The notes below the pieces were generated by a model. That model was not told where the DNA came from and searched no databases. It worked only from the letters and a program-made list of their open reading frames with translations. From positions 186,001 to 250,000 of the forward strand of contig NZ_JFHN01000053.1 in the NCBI RefSeq assembly GCF_000590885.1: DNA of 64,000 nucleotides. Direction: 5' to 3'. Positions 41,192 to 52,609 of this stretch are shown here, one piece after another. Position 1 is the stretch's first letter; every line of letters begins with the position of its first letter. The position numbers were made by a program, and so were the translations under genes. Origin of the DNA: Erwinia mallotivora (GTDB taxonomy: Bacteria > Pseudomonadota > Gammaproteobacteria > Enterobacterales > Enterobacteriaceae).

Positions 41192-41405
41192 ATGACAAAG
41201 CTTTTTTACAACGTGGATGTGAGAGACATCCCCTGACGCAAGTTGTTAGCACCGTGTTGATATGCATATCGCACGTGCTGACTACTTACACTCTGCATCA
41301 GACAAATTCGCTAACTACGTTTACCTGGCCTAATCAGTCATCGCATTGATCACTGAAACTCTTAACCTGCGCCAGCTAACAAGTTGCAACCAGCCTGACA
41401 AAATA

Positions 41406-41482
41406 TGGTGCATCCGGGAGGATTCGAACCTCCGACCGCTCGGTTCGTAGCCGAGTACTCTATCCAGCTGAGCTACGGATGC
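41406..41482 (-). tRNA. tRNA-Arg(ACG), copy 2
   Basis: 77 bases, base-for-base the same as the copy at 41115. It is 3 bases downstream of tRNA-Ser in the transcript, so the order is Ser-Arg-Arg. E. coli has four Arg copies here; this genome keeps two. Confidence 0.97.
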
Positions 41483-41485
41483 AAA

Positions 41486-41578
41486 TGGCGGTGAGGCGGG
41501 GATTCGAACCCCGGATGCAGCTTTTGACCGCATACTCCCTTAGCAGGGGAGCGCCTTCAGCCTCTCGGCCACCTCACC
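41486..41578 (-). tRNA. serV: tRNA-Ser(GCT)
   Basis: 93 bases with encoded CCA, long variable arm as expected for serine, anticodon loop CTGCTAA (GCT). First in the transcript with the two Arg genes; the E. coli equivalent is serV. Confidence 0.97.
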
Positions 41579-41863
41579 ATACGCACTCTGACGAGTTGTG
41601 CTGCTGAACTTTGTTTCTGCTCATCGGCACTGCGTGGCGCACATATTACTTTCCCGGACTTATAAGTCAAACAATTTTTCCCACTACGCAGCTGTTTGCA
41701 CACTTCACACTCAATACGGATATTTTGGCGGCAAAAAGAGTGAATTATCAACAGATACTGGCACAGCCAGATGCAGCAAGTGATAAGCAGTTATGCCTGT
41801 AGCAGCGAATGGAAAGTGAGAAAATCAGAAGATCAGAACAGAAAGGGAGAGGTGAAAGCCGGT

Positions 41864-41890
41864 GGTGCCTCGCCAGATTGGCGAGGCACC
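41864..41890 (-). terminator. csrA terminator
   Basis: Perfect 11-bp stem GGTGCCTCGCC/GGCGAGGCACC with a 5-base loop, 7 bases past the csrA stop. The minus-strand flank is T-rich but interrupted. Confidence 0.75.
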
Positions 41891-41897
41891 TGATCCG

Positions 41898-42083
41898 TTA
41901 GTAACTCGTTTGCTGAGTTTTTTCGGCCTGAATGCGCTGATAGATCTCTTCGCGATGAACCGAAACTTCTTTTGGAGCGTTCACACCGATGCGAACCTGG
42001 TTCCCTTTCACTCCCAGCACCGTTACAGTCACCTCATCACCGATCATGAGGGTTTCACCAACTCGACGAGTTAGAATAAGCAT
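41898..42083 (-). CDS. csrA: Carbon storage regulator CsrA
   Basis: 61 aa, nearly identical to E. coli ([17 protein letters not shown]). Dimeric RNA-binding protein that binds GGA motifs in leaders and controls carbon flux, motility and virulence genes. Only the last residues differ (KTQQTSY). In E. coli it also limits rpoE translation through the leader ORF; a similar leader is at 11071-11172 here. Confidence 0.98.
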   Translation of the reverse strand: MLILTRRVGETLMIGDEVTVTVLGVKGNQVRIGVNAPKEVSVHREEIYQRIQAEKTQQTSY

Positions 42084-42288
42084 TCTTTGCTCCTTGAAAG
42101 ATTAAAAGAGTCGGGTTAACTGTATCTCCCGGCATTATCCATCATACAACGCTAAATGTAGACTATGACAAATACACTACAAGTGCATCCTCATACCAAT
42201 ACATTCTGCTGATACTTAGTTTAGCCGAAATACACACCAGCAACCTGACTTTATGTTTTATTGGGATTACACCTGGCCGGGAAACGCC

Positions 42289-42303
42289 GTGGAACCCTTC
42301 CAC
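42289..42303 (-). terminator. Hairpin between alaS and csrA
   Basis: GTGGAA/TTCCAC stem with CCC loop inside a larger GC-rich arrangement (42284-42308), 30 bases past the alaS stop. It may end alaS transcription partly. The stem also carries a GGA, so it could instead be a CsrA-binding leader element of csrA. No T-run. Confidence 0.4.
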
Positions 42304-42332
42304 AGCGCCCTCTGAGATGCTTATCTTAAATG

Positions 42333-44960
42333 TTACAGTTTTGCAACAACCCAGGCTTCGACGCCAGCCAGTGCCCCAGGCAATGCCTGAACATCGCTGC
42401 CTCCGGCCTGAGCCATATCCGGGCGTCCCCCGCCCTTACCACCAATCTGCTGGGCCAACTGCCCCACCAGCTCTCCAGCTTTCACGCGATCGGTCACATC
42501 TTTAGTGACGCCAGCAATCAGCGATATCTTGCCTTCCTCCACCGTCGCCAGCACGATAATTGCGGACTTCAGTTGATTTTTCAGGTCATCGACCATGGTG
42601 CGCAGCATTTTCGGCTCAACGTTAGTGAGCTCACTCACCAGAAGCTTCACACCCTTAATATCAAGCGCCTGACTGCTCAGTGAAGCACTTTCCTGCGCCG
42701 CCTGCTGATCTTTTAGTTGCTGTAACTCTTTTTCCAGCCCTCGAACGCTTTCCAGCATTGCCCTCACTTTCTCATGAAGGTTGCCATGGTTAGCTTTCAG
42801 CAACTGGGCGATGTCCTGCAACTGTTCGCTCTGTACATGCACCTGCTTCAGAGCGCCCTCACCTGTCAAAGCTTCGATACGACGCACACCTGCGGCAGTT
42901 CCTGACTCAGAAATAATCCGGAACAAACCAATGTCACCAGTGCGCTCTGCATGGGTTCCACCACAAAGCTCGGTAGAAAAATCGCCCATTGTCAGCACGC
43001 GCACATGATCATCGTATTTTTCGCCGAACAGCGCCATCGCCCCCAGCGCTTTTGCTGCATCCAGCTCCATAATTTGGGTGTCAACGGCAAGATTCCGGCG
43101 GATTTGTGCGTTAACAATATCCTCTACCTGGCGAATTTCCTGCGGTTTCATCGCTTCGAAATGGGAGAAGTCAAATCGCAGGTATCGATCGTTAACCAGC
43201 GATCCTTTCTGCGCCACATGGTGACCTAACACCTGACGTAATGCGGCATGCAGTAAATGTGTCGCAGAGTGGTTCAGGCGGATGCGGCCACGGCGTAATT
43301 CATCAACCTGTGCCGCCAGGTGTTCCCCAACCCGCAGATGGCCCGATGCCAGTTTGCCGGTATGACCAATCGCCTGACCATATTTTTGTGTGTCAGTAAC
43401 GGTAAACACGGCATGACTGTTTTTCAGTTCGCCGGTATCACCCACCTGACCGCCCGACTCACCATAGAATGGCGTTTCATTGAGGACAATGACGCCCTCC
43501 TGACCTGCGGTGATTTGTTTAGCGGGTTGGCCGTCAACAAAAATAGCGGTCACTGATGCCGTCAGTTCGAGTTGCTCATAGCCTTTGAACGTTGAAGCCG
43601 CGTCAACACGAATAGTATTGTTGTAATCAGTACCAAAGCCGCTGGCATCGCGAGCGCGCTGACGCTGCTGTTCCATCGCCCGCTCAAAACCGGGTTCATC
43701 TATTTTCAGATTACGCTCACGACACACATCTGCCGTCAGGTCTACCGGAAAGCCGAAGGTATCATACAGGCGGAACACGGTTTCCCCATCCAGGGTATCG
43801 CCCTGTAATTTCGCCAGTTCCTCATCCAGCAGCGCCAGACCACGCTCCAGCGTTTTGGCAAACTGCTCTTCCTCGGTCTTTAACACCTGCTCGACCTGAG
43901 ACTGCTGATTTTTTAAATCGTCACCAGCCGCGCCCATGACCTCAATCAACGGGCCGACCAGCTTCCAGAAGAAGGTGCCTTGTGCGCCCAGCATGTTGCC
44001 ATGACGAATGGCACGTCGAATGATACGACGCAGTACGTAACCCCGGTTTTCATTTGAAGGGATCACCCCATCGGCAATCAGGAATGCACAGGAACGAATA
44101 TGATCAGCAATCACGCGCAGTGATTTGCTGTTCAGGTCCTGGGCAGCGGTTACCGCAGCTACGGATTTAATCAATTTCTGAAACAAATCGATTTCGTAGT
44201 TAGAATTTACGTGCTGCAACACCGCCGAAATACGCTCCAGTCCCATGCCGGTATCAACCGAAGGCTTTGGTAGCGGCAGCATTGTGCCGTCAGACTGGCG
44301 GTTAAACTGCATGAAGACCAGGTTCCAGATCTCAATGTAGCGATCCCCATCCTCTTCCGGGCTGCCCGGAGGTCCACCCCAGATATGATCGCCGTGATCG
44401 AAAAATATTTCGGTACAGGGGCCACACGGACCGGTATCGCCCATCTGCCAGAAATTATCAGATGCAAAGGCACCGCCCTTATTATCACCGATGCGGATGA
44501 TGCGCTCACGGGGTACACCAATATGGTCGGCCCAGATGTCATAAGCCTCATCATCAGTTTCGTATACGGTGACCCACAATCTCTCTTTCGGCAGACTGAA
44601 CCATTGCGCGCTGGTCAGTAGCTCCCAGGCATATTCAATCGCTTCACGCTTGAAGTAATCACCGAAGCTGAAATTGCCCAGCATTTCAAAGAAAGTATGG
44701 TGACGAGCGGTATAGCCAACGTTTTCCAAATCGTTATGCTTGCCCCCGGCACGCACACAGCGCTGTGAAGTGGTGGCCCGGGAGTAATTACGTTTGTCCT
44801 GGCCAAGGAAAACATCCTTGAACTGGTTCATACCGGCGTTGGTGAACAGTAAGGTCGGGTCATTCGTTGGTACGAGGGAGCTACTGGCTACAACCTGATG
44901 TCCCTTGCTGTGAAAAAAGTCGAGAAACGCCTGGCGAATCTCCGCAGTGCTCTTGCTCAT
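42333..44960 (-). CDS. alaS: Alanyl-tRNA synthetase
   Basis: 875 aa (E. coli 876). Class II synthetase; catalytic core from [16 protein letters not shown], with [10 protein letters not shown] as motif 2 region and the editing-domain zinc site [12 protein letters not shown] and later [14 protein letters not shown]-terminal C-Ala domain ends [13 protein letters not shown]. Complete. It follows recX by 138 bases. Confidence 0.98.
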   Translation of the reverse strand: MSKSTAEIRQAFLDFFHSKGHQVVASSSLVPTNDPTLLFTNAGMNQFKDVFLGQDKRNYSRATTSQRCVRAGGKHNDLENVGYTARHHTFFEMLGNFSFGDYFKREAIEYAWELLTSAQWFSLPKERLWVTVYETDDEAYDIWADHIGVPRERIIRIGDNKGGAFASDNFWQMGDTGPCGPCTEIFFDHGDHIWGGPPGSPEEDGDRYIEIWNLVFMQFNRQSDGTMLPLPKPSVDTGMGLERISAVLQHVNSNYEIDLFQKLIKSVAAVTAAQDLNSKSLRVIADHIRSCAFLIADGVIPSNENRGYVLRRIIRRAIRHGNMLGAQGTFFWKLVGPLIEVMGAAGDDLKNQQSQVEQVLKTEEEQFAKTLERGLALLDEELAKLQGDTLDGETVFRLYDTFGFPVDLTADVCRERNLKIDEPGFERAMEQQRQRARDASGFGTDYNNTIRVDAASTFKGYEQLELTASVTAIFVDGQPAKQITAGQEGVIVLNETPFYGESGGQVGDTGELKNSHAVFTVTDTQKYGQAIGHTGKLASGHLRVGEHLAAQVDELRRGRIRLNHSATHLLHAALRQVLGHHVAQKGSLVNDRYLRFDFSHFEAMKPQEIRQVEDIVNAQIRRNLAVDTQIMELDAAKALGAMALFGEKYDDHVRVLTMGDFSTELCGGTHAERTGDIGLFRIISESGTAAGVRRIEALTGEGALKQVHVQSEQLQDIAQLLKANHGNLHEKVRAMLESVRGLEKELQQLKDQQAAQESASLSSQALDIKGVKLLVSELTNVEPKMLRTMVDDLKNQLKSAIIVLATVEEGKISLIAGVTKDVTDRVKAGELVGQLAQQIGGKGGGRPDMAQAGGSDVQALPGALAGVEAWVVAKL

Positions 44961-45098
44961 AAATATCCTGGAATCACGCTAACGAACGTTTCGTGGGGCT
45001 GACATACCGGCAGGATTGACCTTTTACCGGTAACGCACGAACAAAAAGTGGTGAATAAGATAAATTTTCTTCGATGGGAAGTAAAATCCCATCGTTAC

Positions 45099-45611
45099 TC
45101 AATCATCAAAATTTGAAAAAATGCTACGGATATCTTCGGCAAGAAAACCCTTTGTCATCAGCCAGCGCTGTACTTTTGCTTTTTCCTTCCAGTCTGATGG
45201 CAGTGGCAGGCCAAACTTTCGTTCTGCCGCTTCACAGGTTTTGCTGCGCCAGTCTATTTCTGCGCTGGACAACGCGGCAGTCGTTACAGCCTGATCCACG
45301 CCCTTCTGGTTCAGTTCCATGCGAATACGCTGCGGGCCGTAGCCTTTACGGCTTCGACCGGCAATATAGCGTTGTGCAAAGTGGCTGTCATCGAGATACC
45401 GGTTTTCGTAACACCACGCCACCACCTGATCGATTTGCTCTGGTGAAGGGCTTTCTGATGGATGATCATTGCTGACAGAGAGAGCAGCGCGCTCTGCTGA
45501 CAATGACAGCTTGCGGCGTAATTCGGCTTCGCTGTGATCACGCATGGCAAGGATACGCATGGCGCGCTCAAGCAAACGGGGAAACGAGCTACGATCTTTT
45601 GTTTCAGGCAT
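45099..45611 (-). CDS. recX: RecA regulator RecX
   Basis: 170 aa (E. coli 166). Binds in the groove of RecA filaments and limits recombinase activity. The three tandem helical repeats are visible, with RDHSEAELRRKL, the conserved YLDDSHFAQRYI and RKGYGPQRIRMELNQKGV. It is downstream of recA behind a terminator, so its expression comes from partial read-through, as in E. coli. Confidence 0.95.
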   Translation of the reverse strand: MPETKDRSSFPRLLERAMRILAMRDHSEAELRRKLSLSAERAALSVSNDHPSESPSPEQIDQVVAWCYENRYLDDSHFAQRYIAGRSRKGYGPQRIRMELNQKGVDQAVTTAALSSAEIDWRSKTCEAAERKFGLPLPSDWKEKAKVQRWLMTKGFLAEDIRSIFSNFDD

Positions 45612-45678
45612 CTTGCTCCAAAACTTTCAGCTTAATGAAATGGCGAAGGGTAAGATTAACGAGGAACAACGGAAGAAA

Positions 45679-45709
45679 CAAAAAAAGGAACGGGCGAACC
45701 GTTCCTTTT
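45679..45709 (-). terminator. recA terminator
   Basis: GGAACGG/CCGTTCC stem (45687-45693, 45699-45705) followed on the minus strand by seven to eight T. Between recA and recX, it sets the low recX level. Confidence 0.9.
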
Positions 45710-45747
45710 CGTCAGACAGGGCGGGAAGAACCGCCCATCAGGCTGCA

Positions 45748-46827
<1,080 letters not shown>

Positions 46828-46882
46828 TCACGCGGGGTAAAGCACACATACGCGGCTTTGTATCACATTCAAGATGACGATG

Positions 46883-46910
46883 ATTATACTGTATAGTCAT
46901 ACAGTATCAA
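46883..46910 (-). promoter_or_regulatory. recA: recA promoter with LexA (SOS) box
   Basis: Minus strand -35 TTGATA (46905-46910), 16-base spacer and -10 TATAAT (46883-46888), the same geometry as the E. coli recA promoter. The spacer is itself the SOS box CTGTATGACTATACAG (46889-46904; CTGT-N8-ACAG), so LexA bound there blocks polymerase. Confidence 0.95.
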
Positions 46911-46912
46911 GT

Positions 46913-47407
46913 TTAATTTTTGAGAAAATGCGCGTACAACGTCTGTAACCCCCAGCCCGTCGCCTGACGGCGCACCGCTTCTCTGTCTCCGGAAAAGATC
47001 TGACGCTGTACCTTTGTTTCGCGGTTACGCGCCGCAAAACCAAACCAGACGGTGCCCACAGGTTTGTCATCAGAACCACCATCAGGTCCGGCGATACCAC
47101 TGACTGAAATTGCAAAGTCGGCATCCGCCTCCACTCGCGCACCTTCAGCCATTTCGCGCACGACCTGCTCACTGACAGCACCGTGGCGCGCCAGCGAATC
47201 CGCAGTAACACCAATCATCTGCTGTTTAGCCTGATTACTGTAGGTGACAAATCCACGTTCAAACCAGCATGAACTGCCGGCAACATCGGTAAGTACCTTG
47301 GCAATCCAGCCACCGGTACAGGACTCTGCGGTAGTCAGGGTGGCCTGCATGCGTTGCAACTGTCGGCCAATTTCCGCACTCAATTTCATTAACTCAGCGT
47401 CCGTCAT
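46913..47407 (-). CDS. pncC: Nicotinamide-nucleotide amidohydrolase PncC
   Basis: 164 aa (E. coli 165), CinA C-terminal-like. Deamidates NMN, formed by DNA ligase and other NAD consumers, to NaMN, feeding it back to NAD. TTAESCTGGWIAKVLTDVAGSS and SVSGIAGPDGGSDDKPVGTV are the active-site segments. With nadB broken upstream in this genome, such recycling would carry more weight. It precedes recA, its stop 3 bases from the recA -35. Confidence 0.95.
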   Translation of the reverse strand: MTDAELMKLSAEIGRQLQRMQATLTTAESCTGGWIAKVLTDVAGSSCWFERGFVTYSNQAKQQMIGVTADSLARHGAVSEQVVREMAEGARVEADADFAISVSGIAGPDGGSDDKPVGTVWFGFAARNRETKVQRQIFSGDREAVRRQATGWGLQTLYAHFLKN

Positions 47408-47530
47408 CAGCGCTCAATCCCCTAATAAAAGAAACAGCAAGATTAGCACTTTTTCATTTGGGGAAAAGAAGACACTGGCTACTTTGCGGCACGCTTTCCA
47501 GTCTTAGTCCAACTTCTGCGCCAGCCTGCG

Positions 47531-48304
47531 TTAACCCCTTTGTGCCACCATAAACAGGCGGGGAAAAGGCATCAGTATGCGGCCATCATGCTGGATGCGA
47601 TAAGCCTGCTGCAACTCATGCAGGTAGCTGGCGATGAAAGACTGTTGATCATCTTCTGACAGCGGGGCCAGAAAAGGCCGCAGACCTGTTGCCCGTAACC
47701 AGTCCACCAGCGCCTGATGCGAAGGCATAACGTGATAGTAAGTTGTGCGCCAGATGTCCACTGAACAACCGGCTGAGCTGAGCAAATCATAATAATTTTC
47801 AGCGCTAAGTAACCGCTTACGCTCAGCCGCTTCCGCACCAATTTTGCTTTGCCAGGCGGGCATTTCACTGACCTTGCGCATCAGACTGTGACAGGGCTGG
47901 TCCAGATTATCCGGCATCTGTATTGCCAGCACACCGCGCGGCGAGAGCTGTGTAACCAGATGCGGCAGTAACTGAGCGTGATCGGGCAACCACTGAAGCG
48001 AAGCATTGGCGTAAATCAGATCCTGGGGCTTATCAGCATGCCAGCCGCGTATGTCAACCTGCCTGAACTGACAATCAGGCAGGCGTTTTAAAGCCTGTTC
48101 GAGCATAGCCTGTGAGCTGTCCACTCCGGTGATCAGCGCATCCGGCCAGGCTTCACGCAACAAAGCAGTACTGTTGCCCGGACCACAACCGAGATCAACA
48201 GCAGAATGCACCGTTTTGAGAAGAACGCGATCCAGTAACTCTTTGGCAGGGCGCGTACGTTCAGCCTCAAACTGACGATAGAGATCGGGATTCCAGTCTT
48301 TCAT
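47531..48304 (-). CDS. tam: Trans-aconitate 2-methyltransferase Tam
   Basis: 257 aa from MKDWNPDLYRQFEAERTRPA (48304), the start seen in E. coli Tam; the frame is open 23 codons upstream without homology. SAM-binding loop VDLGCGPGNSTALL near residue 33, acidic loop GVDSSQAMLE, and the family's IYANASLQWLPDH and DIWRTTYYHVMPSHQAL. Methylates trans-aconitate, which inhibits aconitase. Tam is not in this place in E. coli K-12, so the gene has moved or been gained. Confidence 0.88.
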   Translation of the reverse strand: MKDWNPDLYRQFEAERTRPAKELLDRVLLKTVHSAVDLGCGPGNSTALLREAWPDALITGVDSSQAMLEQALKRLPDCQFRQVDIRGWHADKPQDLIYANASLQWLPDHAQLLPHLVTQLSPRGVLAIQMPDNLDQPCHSLMRKVSEMPAWQSKIGAEAAERKRLLSAENYYDLLSSAGCSVDIWRTTYYHVMPSHQALVDWLRATGLRPFLAPLSEDDQQSFIASYLHELQQAYRIQHDGRILMPFPRLFMVAQRG

Positions 48305-48437
48305 CTCTGCCTCACGATATTTATTAACAACATCATTCACTGTAGAAGCCGGCCAGCCACGCAGAAAGAACAATATCGCAACAAGTCGTTCAGGACAGGG
48401 AAATCGCTAAAGGCCATCCGTTTTCACGGAATGCGCC

Positions 48438-49517
48438 TCAGAACCGCCCCGCATCGCGCACGGCTTCACCCAGTTGCCACACCGCCATCGCATAGTGATT
48501 GCTGTTGTTATAACGGGTAATTACGTAGAAGTTTGGCAGACCATACCAGTACTGGTAATACTGCCCCATATCGAAACGTAGCAAGCTGACCTGCTGATGA
48601 CCATTGAGCGGTACCTGAGGTGACAGTCCGGCAGCCGCAAGCTGCGCCGGGGTATAGCGGGTTTTGAAACCGTTTTCCAGCAGTGGTGCCTGCCCGCTGG
48701 CCGGAACCGCAATGGTGCCCCCTCTCTGCCAGCCGTGAGCGCTGAAATAATGCGCGACGCTGCCGATAGCATCAACCGGGTCCCAAAGGTTAATGTGCCC
48801 GTCGTTGTTAAAATCCACCGCGTACTGTTTAAAGGAAGAAGGCATAAACTGACCGTACCCCATCGCACCGGCGAATGAACCGCGCAAATCGAGCGGATCA
48901 TCTTTCTCTTCTCTTGCCATCAACAAAAAGGTTTCCAGTTCGCCGCTGAAATATTCAGCCCGGCGCGGATAGGCAAAGGAGAGCGTTGCCAGCGCGTCAA
49001 TGATTCGGGTTTTGCCCATCACCCTGCCCCAGCGTGTCTCCACACCGATGATGCCAACGATGATTTCAGGCGGCACGCCATACTGCTGCGAGGCACGATT
49101 CAGAGCATCCTGATACTGGTTCCAGAACTGCACGCCGTTTTGCACGTTATCCGGCACGATAAATTTGTTGCGGTAACGGATCCATGCGCCGTTTGGACCT
49201 GAAGGGGGCTGATAAGCCGGTGCCTGACGGTCCATCAAACGCAGCACCCAGTCCAGACGTTTCGCCTGTGCCAGCACATCATGCAGTTGCTGACGATCAA
49301 AATTGTGCTTCCGCACCATTTTCTCGATAAATGCCGCAGTAGCCGGGTTATCAGCGAAATCGCCGTCCAGCGGCGCGACATTATGCGAAGGTTCAAGTAG
49401 AAAACCGTTGTCGCCTTTAAAAGGATTACCGTGTGGCTCAGGCTGCGGAAGTGGCTTACTGCTGCTACAGGCTGAAAGCAGGGCCAGTGGAAAAAGGAGT
49501 GTGAGCAAATAACGCAT
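48438..49517 (-). CDS. mltB: Membrane-bound lytic transglycosylase B
   Basis: 359 aa (E. coli 361). Lipoprotein signal with lipobox LLSAC (Cys17). Cleaves peptidoglycan glycan strands to 1,6-anhydro-muropeptides. Catalytic Glu in IIGVETRWGRVMG (about residue 155); SFAGAMGYGQFMPSSF and AVDFNNDGHINLWDP are family signatures. Anchored in the outer membrane. Monocistronic. Confidence 0.95.
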   Translation of the reverse strand: MRYLLTLLFPLALLSACSSSKPLPQPEPHGNPFKGDNGFLLEPSHNVAPLDGDFADNPATAAFIEKMVRKHNFDRQQLHDVLAQAKRLDWVLRLMDRQAPAYQPPSGPNGAWIRYRNKFIVPDNVQNGVQFWNQYQDALNRASQQYGVPPEIIVGIIGVETRWGRVMGKTRIIDALATLSFAYPRRAEYFSGELETFLLMAREEKDDPLDLRGSFAGAMGYGQFMPSSFKQYAVDFNNDGHINLWDPVDAIGSVAHYFSAHGWQRGGTIAVPASGQAPLLENGFKTRYTPAQLAAAGLSPQVPLNGHQQVSLLRFDMGQYYQYWYGLPNFYVITRYNNSNHYAMAVWQLGEAVRDAGRF

Positions 49518-49727
49518 TGCATATCCATAGCGCGATAGAAGTAGCCATCATGTTAAAGCATGCTCTGAGCCGATGAAAAGCATATGTTGTGTAAAGGCAT
49601 TGCACGGGCAGTGTTGTTAATGCTCTGCGGCCACGGTGCGCATCTCATCAGCACCAGCATTGACAATATAAAAATAAAACGTTATTTCAATAATATTATT
49701 TAGCCATTTTATTATTCAGGAGGAATG

Positions 49728-50318
49728 ATGACTAAAGAGGCGGCAATACTGTTAGCGCCGGGCTTTGAAGAGGCAGAAGCTTTTATCATTATTGATATTT
49801 TGAACCGGCTGAAGGTAAAAGTGACTACCGTTGCCTGTCATACCGGACGTGAGGTGGCCAGTTATCATACTGTCCCGGTTGTGGCTGATGTACTGCTGAG
49901 CGACATCCAGCATGAGGAATTTGATGCAGTGGTGATCCCAGGCGGACCAGAAGGCACGGTAAATCTGGCGGCTAATCCACTGGTAAAAGCCTTTATCAGT
50001 CGCCATGACGAGGCCGGAAAATGGATAGCGCCGATCTGCTCTGCTGCCGCCCGGGTGCTGGGCGGCAATCATTTGCTGAAAGGGCGACGCTACACCTGTT
50101 CGGGTGATCTGTACAAAGCGGTGACCGATGGCGTCTGGAGCCCGGATAATGTCGTGGAAGACGGTAATCTGATCAGTGGCAAAGGGCTGGGTAAAAGTTT
50201 TGAGTTTGCCTTTCAGCTGGCGTGGCGTTTAACCGGCGACACCGAAACCGCCGATTTTCAGGCCGATCATATTTATTTTGATTACTGGCGCAGTCATCAG
50301 GGAATGAATGCCGGATAA
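49728..50318 (+). CDS. DJ-1/PfpI family protein (YajL/ThiJ-like)
   Basis: 196 aa. The nucleophile elbow APICSAAARVLG contains the conserved Cys, and the Glu after APGFEEAEA is the usual partner. These proteins act as glyoxalase, chaperone or deglycase; which applies here is not clear. Two ATGs (49725, 49728) overlap; the AGGAGG at 49718-49723 lies only 1 or 4 bases before them, so the second is preferred, with tight spacing. Convergent with the lldD homologue. Confidence 0.85.
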   Translation: MTKEAAILLAPGFEEAEAFIIIDILNRLKVKVTTVACHTGREVASYHTVPVVADVLLSDIQHEEFDAVVIPGGPEGTVNLAANPLVKAFISRHDEAGKWIAPICSAAARVLGGNHLLKGRRYTCSGDLYKAVTDGVWSPDNVVEDGNLISGKGLGKSFEFAFQLAWRLTGDTETADFQADHIYFDYWRSHQGMNAG

Positions 50319-50326
50319 AAACCCAC

Positions 50327-50346
50327 AGCGGGCCTCGCCGCCCGCT
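50327..50346 (-). terminator. Terminator of the lldD homologue
   Basis: AGCGGGC/GCCCGCT stem (50327-50333, 50340-50346), 6-base loop, then TGTGGGTTTTTA on the minus strand. It lies between convergent genes. Confidence 0.7.
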
Positions 50347-50373
50347 GCTCCTGCTCCTGCTCCTGCTCCTGCT
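50343..50373. repeat. Hexanucleotide tandem repeat (CTGCTC)n
   Basis: About five copies of CTGCTC directly after the terminator stem and 15 bases past the lldD homologue stop. Non-coding. Confidence 0.9.
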
Positions 50374-50388
50374 TACAGCAGCGTTTGT

Positions 50389-51525
50389 TCACCATGAAAC
50401 CAGTGAATCGCGGCCAATCTCCGCAATAGTTTTCGCCCCGGTCAGGGTCATTGCCACCCGCATCTCTTTTTCCATCAGCGACAGCAGATTTATCACCCCC
50501 GCTTCACCGCCTGTTGCCAGCGCGTAGACAAATGCTCTCCCCAGCAATACGCCGTCAGCGCCAAGCGCAATCATCCTTACCACATCAAGCCCGGTGCGGA
50601 TGCCGGAATCCGCCAGAACAGCTATCTCACCTTTCACCGCATCGGCAATTGCCGGAAGCGCTCTGGCTGTGGACAATACGCCATCCAACTGGCGTCCCCC
50701 ATGATTGGAAACCACAATACCATCCGCCCCAAAACCGATCGCATCCCTGGCATCCTGCGGGTCAAGAATACCTTTAATGATCATCCGCCCCTGCCAGAAG
50801 TCGCGGATCCACTCCAGATCCTGCCATGATATTGAGGGATCAAAGTTTGCCCCCAGCCAGCCAATATAATCCTCCAGCGTGGTTGGCTGCCCACGATAAG
50901 CCGAGACATTCCCCAGATCATGCGGTTTACCCTTTACGCCAACATCCCATGCCCACTGTGGATGCAGAACCGACTGCAAAATCCGTCGCTGTGTGGCATA
51001 AGGGCCACTCATCCCCGAATGCGCATCCCGATAGCGTGCGCCGGGAACCGGCATATCGACGGTAAACACCAGTGTTTTCACCCCTGCCGCCTGCGCACGT
51101 TCCAGCACATGTCGCATAAAACCACGATCTTTGAGCACATACAGCTGGAACCATATCGGGCGAGCAATCGCCGGAGCCACCTCTTCCAGAGGACAAACCG
51201 ACACGGTGGAGAGCGTGAAAGGAATCCCCTTTGCCGTAGCAGCACGGGCAGCCTGTACTTCGCCACGGCGGGCATACATCCCGGTCAGTCCAACCGGAGC
51301 CAGTATCAACGGCATCGCCAGTTGTTCATCAAACAGGGTAGTTTCGAGGCTCAGTTGAGACATATTTTTCAGGACTCGCTGACGTAACGCGATATCGGCT
51401 AAATCAGCGGTATTACGCCGAAGGGTATGTTCACTGTAGGCACCGCCGTCGAGATAATGAAACAGGAAGGGAGGCAATCTGCGTTTTGCCGCTTTACGGT
51501 AGTCCGTTGATGCAGAAATGATCAT
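50389..51525 (-). CDS. lldD: FMN-dependent L-lactate dehydrogenase (LldD family)
   Basis: 378 aa; very similar to E. coli LldD for the first 370 residues, but the last 20 or so residues of E. coli LldD are missing (ends ...DSLVSW). Oxidises L-lactate to pyruvate at the inner membrane with FMN and quinone. The active-site segment [14 protein letters not shown] with the catalytic His, the FMN loops [14 protein letters not shown] and [12 protein letters not shown], and [14 protein letters not shown] are all complete. lldP and lldR are not adjacent. Confidence 0.93.
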   Translation of the reverse strand: MIISASTDYRKAAKRRLPPFLFHYLDGGAYSEHTLRRNTADLADIALRQRVLKNMSQLSLETTLFDEQLAMPLILAPVGLTGMYARRGEVQAARAATAKGIPFTLSTVSVCPLEEVAPAIARPIWFQLYVLKDRGFMRHVLERAQAAGVKTLVFTVDMPVPGARYRDAHSGMSGPYATQRRILQSVLHPQWAWDVGVKGKPHDLGNVSAYRGQPTTLEDYIGWLGANFDPSISWQDLEWIRDFWQGRMIIKGILDPQDARDAIGFGADGIVVSNHGGRQLDGVLSTARALPAIADAVKGEIAVLADSGIRTGLDVVRMIALGADGVLLGRAFVYALATGGEAGVINLLSLMEKEMRVAMTLTGAKTIAEIGRDSLVSW

Positions 51526-51921
51526 TCATTGTCACCTGTCTGTAAATATTGGCTGGGATCAGAAAGCCTGTAGCGCAGCGAAATAAATTTCCTGAGCCGT
51601 GCGCGACGGCAGCAGGGCTGTGTACAGAAGTGTAGTGGATAATCAGACGGGGTTGAGGCGCAATATTTCGACACTACAAATACGCAACACGTTTGCAATA
51701 TTTCGCATGACAGATAACAAAAGATACCGGGCTACGGAAGCCGGACGGCTTTAAAAGAAAGGGCATTTAGCGTTATTTTTTTGATGCAAGTCAGGACAAT
51801 TAAAAAAATCTGAAAAGCCAGATGCATTATTAAAAAAACAGATCGGTTTCTACTACTGGTTGAGAAAGGGTTTAAGCAAAACGAATAAAATACCCGCACT
51901 AATTTATATCTGGACATTAAA
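51526..51921. other. Divergent intergenic region, lldD homologue and yfaZ
   Basis: 396 bases carrying the promoters of both genes. No coding frame and no recognised operator. The right part is AT-rich. Confidence 0.6.
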
Positions 51922-52467
51922 ATGAAAAAAATCACTTTAACAGCGCTGATATCATTACTGATTACCTCAACATCCGCAATGGCAATGGGTGTCAGTATGG
52001 AACAAGGTAAAAACTTTACCAATCTTAATGGTGAAATCGGTAAAGACTCAGGCGGCATATTCCTGGAGAGCAACTGGTTGAAAAATACCCAGGATGGTAC
52101 TCAGGTGGGTTCAGTGGGTACGGGTTATAATCTGGAACTTGGCCCGGTTATGCTGACAGCAGGAGTCAAAGCGGCTTATCTCGGCCCCAAAAAGGGCGAT
52201 AACGGCGTGGCGTTTCCTGTAGGTGGAGGCGTGAGAATCGCCTTACCTGCTAATTTCGCCCTGTATGGTGAGGGATATTCTGCTCCACGCGGCCTGACTA
52301 ACAGCGTAAATAACTATGTTGAAGCCAATGGTGGTATCAGCTGGTCACCGCTGGGTCCATTGACCGTGAAAGCCGGATATCGTCACGCCAGCGTGGATGG
52401 CAAAAGTGGCCACCAGAATCATACGTTGATTGACGGTCCATTTATTGGTGCCGGTCTGACTTTCTGA
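51922..52467 (+). CDS. YfaZ-family outer-membrane protein
   Basis: 181 aa. Clean Sec signal peptide (MKKITLTALISLLITSTSAMA). The mature part is made of alternating beta strands with a terminal aromatic (FIGAGLTF), typical of a small beta barrel. GGGVRIALPANFALYGEGYSAP and VEANGGISWSPLGPLTVKAGYRH are close to YfaZ. Role unknown (possible pore). Monocistronic; a terminator follows at 52583. Confidence 0.88.
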   Translation: MKKITLTALISLLITSTSAMAMGVSMEQGKNFTNLNGEIGKDSGGIFLESNWLKNTQDGTQVGSVGTGYNLELGPVMLTAGVKAAYLGPKKGDNGVAFPVGGGVRIALPANFALYGEGYSAPRGLTNSVNNYVEANGGISWSPLGPLTVKAGYRHASVDGKSGHQNHTLIDGPFIGAGLTF

Positions 52468-52582
52468 TTTGAACAACATTGTAGTTTGCTGATTTTGCAT
52501 ATCAGCAGATGCCAGGCATAACAACAATCATCAGCATGACTTTTTATCAGTGATAATTTACTGATACAAACATTGCTATTAC

Positions 52583-52609
52583 GCCCCGATTTCTTTCGGG
52601 GCTTTTTTT
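52583..52609 (+). terminator. Rho-independent terminator of the yfaZ-like gene
   Basis: GCCCCGA/TCGGGGC stem, TTTCTT loop, seven T. Confidence 0.92.

Noticed and set aside
41115-41578. tRNA cluster as integration site for the nearby accessory genes
   Set aside because: No integrase, no partial tRNA copy and no direct repeat; two identical Arg tRNAs are part of the normal argV cluster.
41821-42332. Riboswitch-like folding around csrA
   Set aside because: Only simple hairpins are present; no ligand-binding consensus recognised.
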